Assembly: GCA_016125455.1 (NCBI GenBank)
Contig: WGLS01000001.1
Location: 732,221 to 796,220 of the forward strand
DNA length: 64,000 nt
DNA from: Alphaproteobacteria bacterium
GTDB taxonomy: Bacteria; Pseudomonadota; Alphaproteobacteria; Caulobacterales; Parvularculaceae
Direction: 5' to 3'
Position 1 is the stretch's first letter. Every line of letters starts with the position of its first letter. Positions 50,956-59,833 of this stretch are shown piece by piece. The translations under genes were made by a program, and so were the position numbers. Below the pieces are notes generated by a model. The model saw only the letters and a program-made list of their open reading frames with translations. It had not been told where the DNA came from and made no database searches.

Positions 50956-52178
50956 TTTTCGGCGAAGAGACGACCGACCTTCGGGCGGCGAGCGCGAGCC
51001 CCTTGCATGCCGCCTTTGCCGAGTACAGCCAGGCGAACGCGTGGACGGCGATCAACGGCTTTGCATTCGCAAGGCGCTATGGCGAGTTTCTGTCCGAGTA
51101 CGATGCATTGACGAACGGTTGCGCTGCGGTCGATCTCAGTGTCCTGCGGCGCTATAGCCTGCGCGGACCGGAGGCGGCGGCGGCGCTCGCCAGACTGTCG
51201 AGTGCGCCGACCGGCGAGTTGCGCCCGGGCGAGAGCGGCCGAGGCCTCATCCTTGACGCCAGAGGCGGCGTCGCCGACCTCTGCGAGGTAACGCGCCTTG
51301 CGCCGGAACTTTTCCTTCTGACGACGACCGCGCCGGGCATCCGCCGTCTCACGCTCGCCGTTCGCGGCCTCGATGTCCACACGGAGGATATCGGCGACAA
51401 TCTCGCCGCGCTCGGCCTGTTTGGTCCGGGGGCGCGCGACGCGGCCGCCGCTGCCGGCTTTGAGGTCGACGTCGATGGCGCGGCGGCCCAGGTCAGGGTC
51501 CGAGGCGTTGAAAGCTTCGCCCGTCCCACGTCGCTTGGCCGGTCGATCGGGCTGGAGCTGATTTTTCCTGGCGACGAGGCGCTGGCGATCTGGGAGCGGC
51601 TGCGGCGCACGGCGTCGCCGCTGCCGGTCGGGATCGACGCCTGCGAAGTGGCTCGACTTGAAGGCGGCACGCCGCGGCCGGCGATTGATTTTCCGCGCGC
51701 GGATGAAACGCCGGGACAGGATGGGCGCAGCCCGTCGGAGATCGGATTGCCGCATCTCGCGCCGGTCGACAAGGCATGGTTCACCGGCCGGCGCGCGCTT
51801 GCGGCCCGGCCGGACCGGTTCACGCTCATTCCGGCCCTTATCGACGCCGACGAGATCCTGGCGGGCGCAGCGGTCCGCCTGGTCGGCGGGCGCAGCCGGT
51901 CGGCGAGAGGCGACGGCGTTGTCGGCGAGGTCCGCTCCGCGCGCCATTCGCCATTCTTCCGGGGCGCGATCGGGTTTGTAGAAATCGATCTCGCCGCAGC
52001 GGGCGAGGCGATCAACCCTGAAACCCTGCGACCACGGGAAGGCGCTGAGATCAGGGTCGATGCCAACAACGGCCGCGCGGCGCTGGCGAGCGCGCTTGAG
52101 ACCCACGAATGGCGGTTGGCGGCGGCTTATCGACGGCGTCGGCGGGATGCGACGGAATCGGCGCGAGCGGCCGTTTAA
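50952..52178 (+). CDS. GcvT-fold (aminomethyltransferase/folate-binding) protein
   Basis: A 408-residue protein starting with GTG overlapping the previous stop. SPLHAAFAEYSQANAWTAINGFAFARRYGEFLSEYDALTNGCAAVDLSVLRRYSLRGPEAA is the N-terminus of the GcvT/YgfZ/dimethylglycine-dehydrogenase folate-binding fold. The C-terminal barrel (RSARHSPFFRGAIGFVEIDLAAAG) is also present. True aminomethyltransferases work with the glycine cleavage system, which is not here; relatives in sarcosine or dimethylglycine oxidases use folate to take up formaldehyde. Together with two flavin-type neighbours this hints at a split N-methyl-amine oxidase, an inference only. Confidence 0.75.
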   Translation: MIFGEETTDLRAASASPLHAAFAEYSQANAWTAINGFAFARRYGEFLSEYDALTNGCAAVDLSVLRRYSLRGPEAAAALARLSSAPTGELRPGESGRGLILDARGGVADLCEVTRLAPELFLLTTTAPGIRRLTLAVRGLDVHTEDIGDNLAALGLFGPGARDAAAAAGFEVDVDGAAAQVRVRGVESFARPTSLGRSIGLELIFPGDEALAIWERLRRTASPLPVGIDACEVARLEGGTPRPAIDFPRADETPGQDGRSPSEIGLPHLAPVDKAWFTGRRALAARPDRFTLIPALIDADEILAGAAVRLVGGRSRSARGDGVVGEVRSARHSPFFRGAIGFVEIDLAAAGEAINPETLRPREGAEIRVDANNGRAALASALETHEWRLAAAYRRRRRDATESARAAV

Positions 52179-52212
52179 GTGAGTGAAAGCAGCTCACTGA
52201 AGGAGACAACCC

Positions 52213-52659
52213 GTGAAGCACCGCCTTTCCATCCCCCTTATTGCGGCGGGCGCGACGCTGGCCGCGTCGATCGGCCTCGCCAGTGTCGCGTTCGCCCAGC
52301 CCGACCCTGACAGCGGCGTGATGAAACAGCTGAAGGAAAACGGCGAAGCGCCGGTATCGGCCTTCGCTGACGCCGCCGCAAAGCGCGCCGCGGCGCTCGA
52401 CGCGGACAATGACGGCGTCGTAACGACCGAAGAAATGCGGGCGCACCATGCGAAGATGCGCGAAGCGCGCGCAAGCCGCAGGTTTCCCGACGCTAACGAC
52501 GACGGCGTTGTGTCGGAGGTTGAGTTTCTCGACGCGGCCCGCGAGCGGTTCGCGCGCATCGACAAGGATGGCGACGGCGTCGTGACGAAGGACGAAATGC
52601 CGAAGGGCAGGGGCCATCGGCGCGGCCACAAGGGTAGCCATCGAGGCGACGGCCGATAG
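52213..52659 (+). CDS. Exported EF-hand protein
   Basis: A 148-residue protein with a signal peptide (IPLIAAGATLAASIGLASVAFA). Three calcium-binding loops follow: DADNDGVVTTEE, DANDDGVVSEVE and DKDGDGVVTKDE. All have the expected acidic ligands at positions 1, 3, 5 and 12. The tail is His/Arg/Gly-rich (RGHRRGHKGSHRGDG). It is probably a periplasmic calcium-binding protein. AAGGAG precedes the ATG. A hairpin AGTGAG/CTCACT (52178-52198) separates it from the trio. Confidence 0.85.
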   Translation: MKHRLSIPLIAAGATLAASIGLASVAFAQPDPDSGVMKQLKENGEAPVSAFADAAAKRAAALDADNDGVVTTEEMRAHHAKMREARASRRFPDANDDGVVSEVEFLDAARERFARIDKDGDGVVTKDEMPKGRGHRRGHKGSHRGDGR

Positions 52660-52776
52660 GCAAGCCCCTGTCGGCCTGAGCGGGCGGCGAACGCCCGCTC
52701 ATGGCGGCGAAAAGCGGATGCGCCGTATGGTTGCGCATCGTCAGGGGACGGTTGAACAGGGGCGCAAAGGCGACGC

Positions 52777-53355
52777 GTGGCGTTCGATACTGAGAGCGAC
52801 GAAGCGCTGGTCGCGCGGGCAGGGAGCGGCGACCGCACGGCGGCCGGCGAGCTTGTCGTGCGCCATTCCGACCGCGTGATGGCGATCTGCTATCGCATGC
52901 TCGGCGAGCGCGCCGCCGCGGAGGACGCCGCTCAGGAGACGTTCCTGCGCCTCTGGAAGTCCGCGGCGACCTGGCGGCCGACGGGCGCAAAGTTTTCGAC
53001 GTGGCTCTATCGCGTCGCGTCAAATGTCTGCCTTGACAGGCTCCGGGTGCGAGGCCGCGAAGTCGGCGAGGACGAGGCGCCGGAGTTGGCGGACGGCGAT
53101 CCGCGCGCGGATGAAAGACTGCAGGCGACCGAACGCGCCGCGACCGTGAACGAAGCGCTGGCGGCATTGCCGGAAAGACAGCGGCTGGCGATTACGTTGC
53201 GGCACTATGAAGGGGTGTCCAACATCGAGGCAGCGGAGATTATGGGCGTGACGGTCGAGGCGGTGGAATCCCTGCTCGGTCGCGCCAATCGGGCGCTGAA
53301 AGAGGCGCTGATGCCGATGAAGGATGAATTGCTGCAAAGCGGGGGTAACCTATGA
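52777..53355 (+). CDS. ECF-type RNA polymerase sigma factor
   Basis: A 192-residue sigma-70 family protein of the extracytoplasmic-function group. Region 2 is LVVRHSDRVMAICYRMLGERAAAEDAAQETFLRLWKSAATWRPTGAKFSTWLYRVASNVCLDRLR. Region 4 is LPERQRLAITLRHYEGVSNIEAAEIMGVTVEAVESLLGRANRALKE. It starts with GTG. Its stop overlaps the ATG of the next gene (ATGA), the usual coupling with an anti-sigma factor. It should direct RNA polymerase to envelope- or metal-response promoters, probably including its own. Confidence 0.93.
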   Translation: MAFDTESDEALVARAGSGDRTAAGELVVRHSDRVMAICYRMLGERAAAEDAAQETFLRLWKSAATWRPTGAKFSTWLYRVASNVCLDRLRVRGREVGEDEAPELADGDPRADERLQATERAATVNEALAALPERQRLAITLRHYEGVSNIEAAEIMGVTVEAVESLLGRANRALKEALMPMKDELLQSGGNL

Positions 53356-53813
53356 CCCATCCAAGAGACGATGCCACAGGCAGGCTGGGCGGCGCGGTGG
53401 ACGCCGACCTTGCGCGGGCGCTCGATGCGGCGCAGGCGCCTGCGGCCGGCGCTGCGCTTCGGGCGCGCATGCTCGCCGACTTTGACGGCGAGGTCGCCGG
53501 CGCCGGTAGCCCCGCTTTGAAGGGAGCGGTTGGAACGGCGTCCCGGCAAGCGCGTTGGAAACCGCTTTCGGGGGTTGCCGATCTCGTCAACGGTTTGTTC
53601 GGAGGCCTTGTCGCGCCAGCGCGGCTGGCTGGCGGCGGCGCGTTTGCGGCGCTTGCGGCGACCGGGTTTTTTGTCGGCGCGGCGACTGCCGGCGCTGGAA
53701 CGGGCGCGATCGCCGGAAGTTCAACAGGCGAGGCTGCGGCGATTGCGTATTTCGAAACGGCGTTTGATGCGGCGCTTGGCGCCGATACGGAGGAATTATG
53801 GGTCGCGCAGTGA
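53352..53813 (+). CDS. Putative anti-sigma factor
   Basis: A 153-residue protein coupled to the sigma gene. The N-terminal cytosolic helical half (DADLARALDAAQAPAAGAALRARMLADFDG) is followed by one membrane helix (AGGGAFAALAATGFFVGAATAGAG, about 95-120) and a short outer tail. No zinc-finger motif (HxxxCxxC) is seen. The call rests on position, topology and size. Its end overlaps the start of the third gene by 16 bases. Confidence 0.72.
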   Translation: MTHPRDDATGRLGGAVDADLARALDAAQAPAAGAALRARMLADFDGEVAGAGSPALKGAVGTASRQARWKPLSGVADLVNGLFGGLVAPARLAGGGAFAALAATGFFVGAATAGAGTGAIAGSSTGEAAAIAYFETAFDAALGADTEELWVAQ

Positions 53814-54433
53814 CGATCGCGCTTGCCGCGTCGCTCGCCGCCAACGTGTTCCTTGGCGGGTTTGTAGTCGGCCGTGTGACGAATGCGCCGCCATCGCCGC
53901 CCGACGGCGGCCATGAGCGCGGGCCCCGGCCGCCGGTCGCCGTCGACGGCTCGCCAAGCCGACTGCTCGGCCGGTCGCTCGCCGCCTCGGAAACGGCGCG
54001 CGCCGCGTTTCGCGACGCCTTCGCGGAGCATCGCGAGAAGTTTCGCGACGACCGGGTCGAATCCCGCCGTCTTCGCGAGGCCGCCCGAGAGGCGCTGCTG
54101 GCCGAGCCGTTCGACCGGGCGAAGGCCAAGGCGGCGCTTCGGGCAGTTGCGGACCATTTTCAGGCGCGCGAAGACCAGCGCACGGACTTTCTGCTTGACG
54201 TCTTTGAATCCCTCTCCCGCGAAGAACGGGCCAAGGTGATCGAAGCGTTCGCCGCCATGCCTGAAGGCGACCCGCGCCGCCGTCGCGGCGATCGACGGCC
54301 GGGATTTCGGGAGGAGCGCATGCGCGGCATGCGGCGAGACGACGGCGACGACGAGACGGCAGGTCCTGACGCTGATTCCCGGCTTCCTGTCGGCGGCGAG
54401 GACGAAGACGCGAGCGTCCCTCATCAGCTCTGA
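53798..54433 (+). CDS. Periplasmic metal-sensor-like protein (CnrX/ZraP type)
   Basis: A 211-residue protein with an N-terminal anchor (AVTIALAASLAANVFLGGFVVG). The helical periplasmic hairpin of the metal-resistance (CnrX/ZraP/CpxP-like) fold comes next: AAFRDAFAEHREKFRDDRVESRRLREAAREALLAEPFDRAKAKAALRAVADHFQAREDQRTDFLLDVFESLSREERAKVIEAF. A disordered acidic/basic tail ends it. Only scattered His are present, so metal binding is not assured. With the sigma and anti-sigma genes it makes a CnrH-Y-X-like sensing set. GGAGGAATT precedes the start. Confidence 0.8.
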   Translation: MGRAVTIALAASLAANVFLGGFVVGRVTNAPPSPPDGGHERGPRPPVAVDGSPSRLLGRSLAASETARAAFRDAFAEHREKFRDDRVESRRLREAAREALLAEPFDRAKAKAALRAVADHFQAREDQRTDFLLDVFESLSREERAKVIEAFAAMPEGDPRRRRGDRRPGFREERMRGMRRDDGDDETAGPDADSRLPVGGEDEDASVPHQL

Positions 54434-54516
54434 TGGATTAGTGCTGACGCTTCAGCCCTGAAGATTCCGCCCTTGCGCGCCGTCGCCGAAGGTCCCCGAA
54501 ATCCTCCGGTGTCGGA

Positions 54517-56922
54517 TCATTCCGCCGCTTCGGGACGCAGCGGCCGGGCCAGTCGCGCAGGCGCGACCCCCGGCTGCCGGGCGGCCGCCTTGCCGGGAGC
54601 ATTCTGGCCGGAAGCATTCTGGCCGGAACCACTTTGGCCGGAACCACTTTGGCCAGAAGCTGCTTTGCCGGTCGCCGATTGACCAGCCCCAATCGAGGAT
54701 GGCCGCGCGACGTCGCTGGCCGCGTCGGCAAACGGCGCCGACGACAGGACCCGCGCCTTGCCGCGGAGGAACTGCGGCAGGCGGACTTTTGCGCCGGCGC
54801 GCCGCGGGAACACCGCGCAAGCGACGGTCCCTTCCATCGGCGTTGAGGCAATTGCGAGGAGCCCGTCCTGCAGGCCCATGAGAGAGGTCGACAGGGCGAG
54901 GCCAAGGCCGGAGCCGCGGCGCGACATCGAGAACTGGTCCTTGGACAGCTCAAAAGGCGCGCCAAGGCGATCGAGATGCTCAGCCTCGATGCCGACGCCA
55001 TTGTCAGCAACGATGATCGCGATGCAGTCGAGATCGGCTTCGATCGCAAGGCCGGCTTCGCCGCCCTCGGGCGTGAACTTGATGGCGTTCGCGAGCAGAT
55101 TGAGCATCACCTGCTTGACCGCCCTCGCGTCGGCAAAGGCGGCGGGCGCGTGGGTGGCGTCGATGTTCAGCGTCACCTTCGCGTCGCTCGCCCGCTTGGC
55201 GACGAGCCGGCCGCATTCGCTGATGACGCGCTCGAGGTCGACGCGCTCCAGGTTGAGGCGCACCTTCCCGGCCTCGATCTTCGACATGTCGAGCACGTCG
55301 TCGATCAGTTCCAGGAGGTGCTGGCCGCTCGCCAGGATGTCGCCGACATATTCCCGGTACCGCGCATCGCCGAGCGGTCCATAGAGCTCGGCCAGCATGA
55401 TTTCCGAGAAGCCGTTGATCGCATTCAGCGGCGTGCGCAGCTCGTGGCTCATGTTCGCGAGGAATTCGCTCTTTGCGTGGTTCGCTTCCTCAGCGCGGCG
55501 CTTTTCCGCGTCGTATTTCGACATGGTCTCGGAAAGCTCTGCGCGCGAGCGCTCAAGGTCGGCGACCAGGGTTTTCAGTTCGCGTTCGCGCTTGCGCTGG
55601 GCCTGCGCCCGGCGCTTCACGTCGGTCACGTTCGTCGCGACGCAGACCATGCCGCCTTCGGCCGTGCGTCGACGGGAAATCGACACCCAGCGATCGCGGG
55701 GCAGGCCCACTTCGATGCTTTGCAGGTCGATCGGGGCGTCGGGCGCGAAATACTTGGCGATCAGTTCGCCGCCGATTTCGGCGCGCGCCGCCAGCTCCTG
55801 CGCTGACATGCCGACCTTCAGGTCATCGCCGCCGAGGCGGAAGATCGAACTGAAGCGCTTGTTCCAGGCGGCAAGGCGCCCTTGCGCGTCCCACAGGATG
55901 AACGCTTCGCTGATGCTCTCGATGGCGTCCTTCAGGCGCGCCTGAGCGATCGTCGCCGCCGGCGCGAAGCTGTCGCCGACGGACAGTTCAACGGCGACGC
56001 CCATGCGCCGGTGGCGGGTCGCATCGCGCGAGGTCCGGAAATAGGCTCGCGACCAGCCGCCTTGCGGGTTCCGCAGGCGGACGATCCCGTCGACGACGCC
56101 CGAGGTCTCGCCGCTGAAAATCGCCATCGCCAGGCGCAGGTCCGCCGGATGCAACAGGGCCGACAGTTCGCGCAGGGTGAATGCGCGGTCGCGCGGGCCA
56201 TAGCCGATCGGCTCGAGAAAGGCGCGCGTCAGGCTGACCGAGCGGGTCGTCGGATCGAAGCGCCACGGACAGGCGCGCCCGGCGGCGAGCGCATCGTTCG
56301 ACAGACGCAGGGCGTCGAGAGCGTTCGACGCCCGTGCGGTCGCGCGCGACTGGCGCAGAAACGCCGCCATCAGCGATGTCGTGACGAGGCCAATCGCTGC
56401 AAGCAACATGAGATAAGTGAGATAGGGCGAGGTTCGCTGGAACAGGTCGCCTCGCGGCCCCACAAGCAGCACCGCGCCGCCTCGGTCGAGCGGCCGCCAG
56501 GACGCCACGCCGCCGCCGTCAAGCGTGGCGTCGCCCTTGCGATCGAGCGGCAAGGCCGCGATTCGCGCAGCATCGAGAGCCGTCGCGCCAATGCCGGAAA
56601 CGGCGTCCAGGATGTCGCCGCCGGTCGAAACGAAATACGCCGTCGTCGATTCGGCCGGCCGGCAGGTCGCGAGCTGTTGGCGGGCGGTTTCGCCGGTGAC
56701 GGCCGCCAGGTTGACCGCGCTGGCGCACGCGTCCGCCGCCTGCGCCAACCGCAGGGTCGCTTCGGTTTCGCGGAACGCCGCTTCCTCGCGGGCCTTGCTG
56801 AAGAAGATCGCCGCGAGCGCCGCGACGAACACGCCGGTCAGGAACGCCATGCGTCGCGTTGGAGGCGTCGCATCCCGGTTGCGGGCGGCGAAACGCTCTG
56901 TCGTTGAGGAAATTTCGGCCAT
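54517..56922 (-). CDS. PAS-domain sensor histidine kinase, PleC/DivJ-like
   Basis: An 801-residue membrane kinase. Helices at about 24-42 and 168-188 bracket a periplasmic domain. Two PAS-like segments follow (around 215-320 and 325-435; ISEAFILWDAQGRLAAWNKRFSSIF), then a coiled coil and the DHp domain with [12 protein letters not shown] (H about 493). The stretch GFSEIMLAELYGPLGDARYREYVGDILASGQHLLELIDDVLDMSKIEAGK is of the PleC/DivJ cell-cycle kind. The ATPase has N-box NLLANAIKF and DNGVGI. The last about 75 residues are disordered and contain a SGQS/SGQN repeat from a 15-bp minisatellite. No other cell-cycle gene is adjacent. ATG 56922 is preferred over a GTG upstream. Confidence 0.85.
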   Translation of the reverse strand: MAEISSTTERFAARNRDATPPTRRMAFLTGVFVAALAAIFFSKAREEAAFRETEATLRLAQAADACASAVNLAAVTGETARQQLATCRPAESTTAYFVSTGGDILDAVSGIGATALDAARIAALPLDRKGDATLDGGGVASWRPLDRGGAVLLVGPRGDLFQRTSPYLTYLMLLAAIGLVTTSLMAAFLRQSRATARASNALDALRLSNDALAAGRACPWRFDPTTRSVSLTRAFLEPIGYGPRDRAFTLRELSALLHPADLRLAMAIFSGETSGVVDGIVRLRNPQGGWSRAYFRTSRDATRHRRMGVAVELSVGDSFAPAATIAQARLKDAIESISEAFILWDAQGRLAAWNKRFSSIFRLGGDDLKVGMSAQELAARAEIGGELIAKYFAPDAPIDLQSIEVGLPRDRWVSISRRRTAEGGMVCVATNVTDVKRRAQAQRKRERELKTLVADLERSRAELSETMSKYDAEKRRAEEANHAKSEFLANMSHELRTPLNAINGFSEIMLAELYGPLGDARYREYVGDILASGQHLLELIDDVLDMSKIEAGKVRLNLERVDLERVISECGRLVAKRASDAKVTLNIDATHAPAAFADARAVKQVMLNLLANAIKFTPEGGEAGLAIEADLDCIAIIVADNGVGIEAEHLDRLGAPFELSKDQFSMSRRGSGLGLALSTSLMGLQDGLLAIASTPMEGTVACAVFPRRAGAKVRLPQFLRGKARVLSSAPFADAASDVARPSSIGAGQSATGKAASGQSGSGQSGSGQNASGQNAPGKAAARQPGVAPARLARPLRPEAAE
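54597..54661 (-). repeat. Four 15-bp tandem repeats in the kinase C-terminal tail
   Basis: Head-to-tail variants of ATTCTGGCCGGAAGC (plus strand) encode the SGQNA/SGQSG repeats near the kinase C-terminus. Confidence 0.75.
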
Positions 56923-57113
56923 CGGCGCGCGACTTTTCGTGCTTGAGCGCCTGTGCGGGCGCGTGCGGGATTGACCGCCCCGACCGATACGAACCCGCGG
57001 GGGCGCGTTCACACTTTTGAAACTATTCTTATTCGGCGATCGCTGTCACCTGTCGCTTTCTGCACAAGCTCTGCGGTCGGCGACGCGCCTCGCTTCAAGA
57101 CGACATTCTCTTC

Positions 57114-59702
57114 CTATGCGCCGATTAACCGCGCGGACATTTCCCGCAGGTTCGACGACACGCCGGTTGAATCGGCGATTCGCTGCAACGCCGCTTTGGC
57201 CATTGCGCCCCGGCGGCTCTCAAGGCGGCGCCAGATTTCAAACGCCGACGTCAACCGCGCGGCGAGTTGCGGATTGCGTCCGTCGATGTGCAGAAGCTGA
57301 TCGACGAAGAACGAATACCCGGCGCCGTCGTCGGCGTGGAAAGCGGACAGATTGAGGTTCGCAAAGCCGCCGATCAGCGCACGCACCTTGTTGGGCGTCG
57401 CTTCGTCATAGGCTTCATGGGTAAGAAGTGATTTCACGTCCGAAAGGGCGTTCGCATCCGGACGCATGGCGCGCCAGGCAAGCCATTTGTTGACGACAAG
57501 GGAATCCTCGCGCCAGCGTTCATAGAATCTCGCGAGCGTCGCATCTCGCTCGGGCGCTGTTGATTGGGCAAGGATCGAGGCTGCGGCCGCTTCGTCGGTC
57601 ATGTTCGCAGCGTGCGCCGCCTGTTCCGCGGCCAGCGCCGAGCGGCCGGCGGGGACCATTAGCGACAGGGCGGCATTCTTCAGCGACCGCTTGCCCGCAT
57701 CGGCGGCCGACGGGTCGTAGGCCCCGGGCGTCCTGTTGCATTCGTACGCCGCCGCCAGCGAGTCTGCGAGATCGACGGCGATGCGTCGCCTCACCGACTG
57801 GCGCGCGTCCGCGAACGACGGCGGGTCGAGGTTGTCCAGCCCCTGCATCAGGTCGCTCGCCGACGGCGCCGTCAGCAGTTGCGCGACGAACGCTGGCGCA
57901 AGGTCGCCATTGGCCAACGCCCCCTGGAGGGCGTCGCGCAAGCCCGCGTACGCCGCCGCAGCGTCAATCCCGTCGCGCCGCCGGCCGGCGTCGGCAAGGC
58001 AGATATCGCGCCAGAGCCCGTCGACCGTCGACCAGCGATTGAAGGGGTCGGGATCGGCCTTGGCGAGCGCAATGCGGTCAGAGAGCGATCGCTCGACATT
58101 GATGACGATCGGGGCCGAAAACCCGGTGTTGAGCGAGACGAGCGGGCGCTCGTTGCCGCTGGCGGCGACATCGAGACGGACGTCGACCGCGCCGGCGTCG
58201 AGCGAGATGAGCCCCTGCCCGAGCGTCCGGCCGCTTTCGGCGCCGACGATGGCGTAGCCGATCGGGATTTGGCGTGGCGGAACGGCGTCCTGGCGCAAGG
58301 CGACGCCGACGCCGTCGCCATCGGAGACGAGGGTAGCGTCAACATGCGGGGTGCCCGCTTCGCTCCACCACAGGCGGAACTGCGACAGGTCAATGCCGGA
58401 TGCGTCCTCCATCGCCCTGGCGAAATCCTCGACGGTGGCGGCGTCGCCGTCATGTCGGTCGAAGTAAAGATCGCTCGCGGCGCGGAATTTGTCCGGCCCA
58501 AGGAGCGTCTTCAGCATCCGGACAACTTCCGCGCCCTTTTCGTAGACGGTCGCGGTGTAGAAGTTATCGATGGTGACGAACTCGCTCGGCCGGGGCGGAT
58601 GGGCGAGGGGGCCGGCGTCCTCCGGAAACTGGTTCGACCACAGCCGGCGCACGTCCTTGATCCGCTGCACGGCGCGGTCGCGCATGTCGGCGGAGAATTC
58701 CTGGTCGCGGAAAACGGTGAAGCCTTCCTTGAGGCAGAGCTGGAACCAGTCGCGCAAGGTCACCCTGTTGCCGGACCAGTTGTGAAAGTATTCGTGGGCG
58801 ACGATGGACTCGATGTTCTCGTAGTCCTGATCGGTCGCGGTCTCGGGCGAGGCAAGCACATAGGCCGAATTGAAAATATTGAGGCCCTTGTTCTCCATCG
58901 CGCCAAAATTGAAATGGTCGACGGCGACGATCATGAAGGTGTCGAGGTCGTATTCGCGCCCGAACGTGTCTTCGTCCCATTTCATCGCTCGTTTGAGGGA
59001 GTCGAGGGTGTAGGCGCATTTCTCGCTATTCTTCGCCTGAACGAAGACCTTCAGCGCCACGCGGCGGCCCGACCGCGTTACGAATTCATCGTCGACCGAG
59101 ACAAGCTCGCCGCCGACCAGCGCAAACAGATAGGCTGGCTTCGGGTGCGGATCGCGCCAGGTTGCGTAGTGACGGCCGCCGCCAAGGTCGCCGGCGTCGA
59201 TCATGTCGCCGTTTGCGAGAAGGACGGGATATGCTTCTTTCGCCGCCTCGATCCGCACCGTGAAGACCGAAAGAATGTCAGGCCGGTCAAGGTAATAGGT
59301 AATCCGCCGGAACCCTTCCGCCTCGCACTGGGTGCAAAACATGCCGCTCGACAGGTAAAGTCCGGACAGGGCGGTGTTCTTTTCCGGCGCGCAGGCGGTT
59401 TCGATTTCAAGGATGAATGCGGCCGGCAAGCCCCGGATCGTGAGAAATTTTTCCTCGACGTCGTAGCTGTCGGCTTGCGCCGCCGCGCCGTTCGCCTTCA
59501 GGGAAATGAGTTCCAGAGATTCGCCGTTGAGGCGCAGCGGGGCATCGGCGGGCGCGCCGTCGCGTCGCCGCACGTTCAGCGTCGAACGCACGATGGTGCG
59601 CGCCGGATCAAGCGAGACATTCATCTCGATTGAATCAATCACGAAATCGGACGGGCGATAGTCGGCGAGACGGGTCGGGGCCGGGGAAACGTCGGTGCGC
59701 AC
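57114..59702 (-). CDS. pepN: Aminopeptidase N
   Basis: An 862-residue M1 zinc metallo-aminopeptidase, close to the 870 of E. coli PepN. The N-terminal beta-domain begins RTDVSPAPTRLADYRPSDFVIDSIEMNVSLDP. GAMEN is at about 267-271. Zinc motif HEYFHNW (H303, H307) is followed by the third ligand E326 in LKEGFTVFRDQEF. A tyrosine proton-donor region (ATVYEKGAEVVRM) and the long C-terminal helical superhelix complete it. The GTG at 59702 was chosen because it gives the family N-terminus RTD and has GAAAGG before it; longer frames begin at ATG 59813 or TTG 59867. Confidence 0.95.
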   Translation of the reverse strand: MRTDVSPAPTRLADYRPSDFVIDSIEMNVSLDPARTIVRSTLNVRRRDGAPADAPLRLNGESLELISLKANGAAAQADSYDVEEKFLTIRGLPAAFILEIETACAPEKNTALSGLYLSSGMFCTQCEAEGFRRITYYLDRPDILSVFTVRIEAAKEAYPVLLANGDMIDAGDLGGGRHYATWRDPHPKPAYLFALVGGELVSVDDEFVTRSGRRVALKVFVQAKNSEKCAYTLDSLKRAMKWDEDTFGREYDLDTFMIVAVDHFNFGAMENKGLNIFNSAYVLASPETATDQDYENIESIVAHEYFHNWSGNRVTLRDWFQLCLKEGFTVFRDQEFSADMRDRAVQRIKDVRRLWSNQFPEDAGPLAHPPRPSEFVTIDNFYTATVYEKGAEVVRMLKTLLGPDKFRAASDLYFDRHDGDAATVEDFARAMEDASGIDLSQFRLWWSEAGTPHVDATLVSDGDGVGVALRQDAVPPRQIPIGYAIVGAESGRTLGQGLISLDAGAVDVRLDVAASGNERPLVSLNTGFSAPIVINVERSLSDRIALAKADPDPFNRWSTVDGLWRDICLADAGRRRDGIDAAAAYAGLRDALQGALANGDLAPAFVAQLLTAPSASDLMQGLDNLDPPSFADARQSVRRRIAVDLADSLAAAYECNRTPGAYDPSAADAGKRSLKNAALSLMVPAGRSALAAEQAAHAANMTDEAAAASILAQSTAPERDATLARFYERWREDSLVVNKWLAWRAMRPDANALSDVKSLLTHEAYDEATPNKVRALIGGFANLNLSAFHADDGAGYSFFVDQLLHIDGRNPQLAARLTSAFEIWRRLESRRGAMAKAALQRIADSTGVSSNLREMSARLIGA

Positions 59703-59833
59703 GAGGCGAAACCTTTCGGGTCCTGGCGAAGGCGGCGCGACTGGTCGCGAGGCAAGGGCGCCTTGCCGCTTCGCGGTTGAACGCGCGATGCGCGCGCCGC
59801 ATCGATATCCCATAGCTGAGCGGGGGTTCAACC

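Noticed and set aside
57879..59633. 584-codon rightward frame opposite pepN
   Set aside because: Shadow of a fully motif-supported aminopeptidase.
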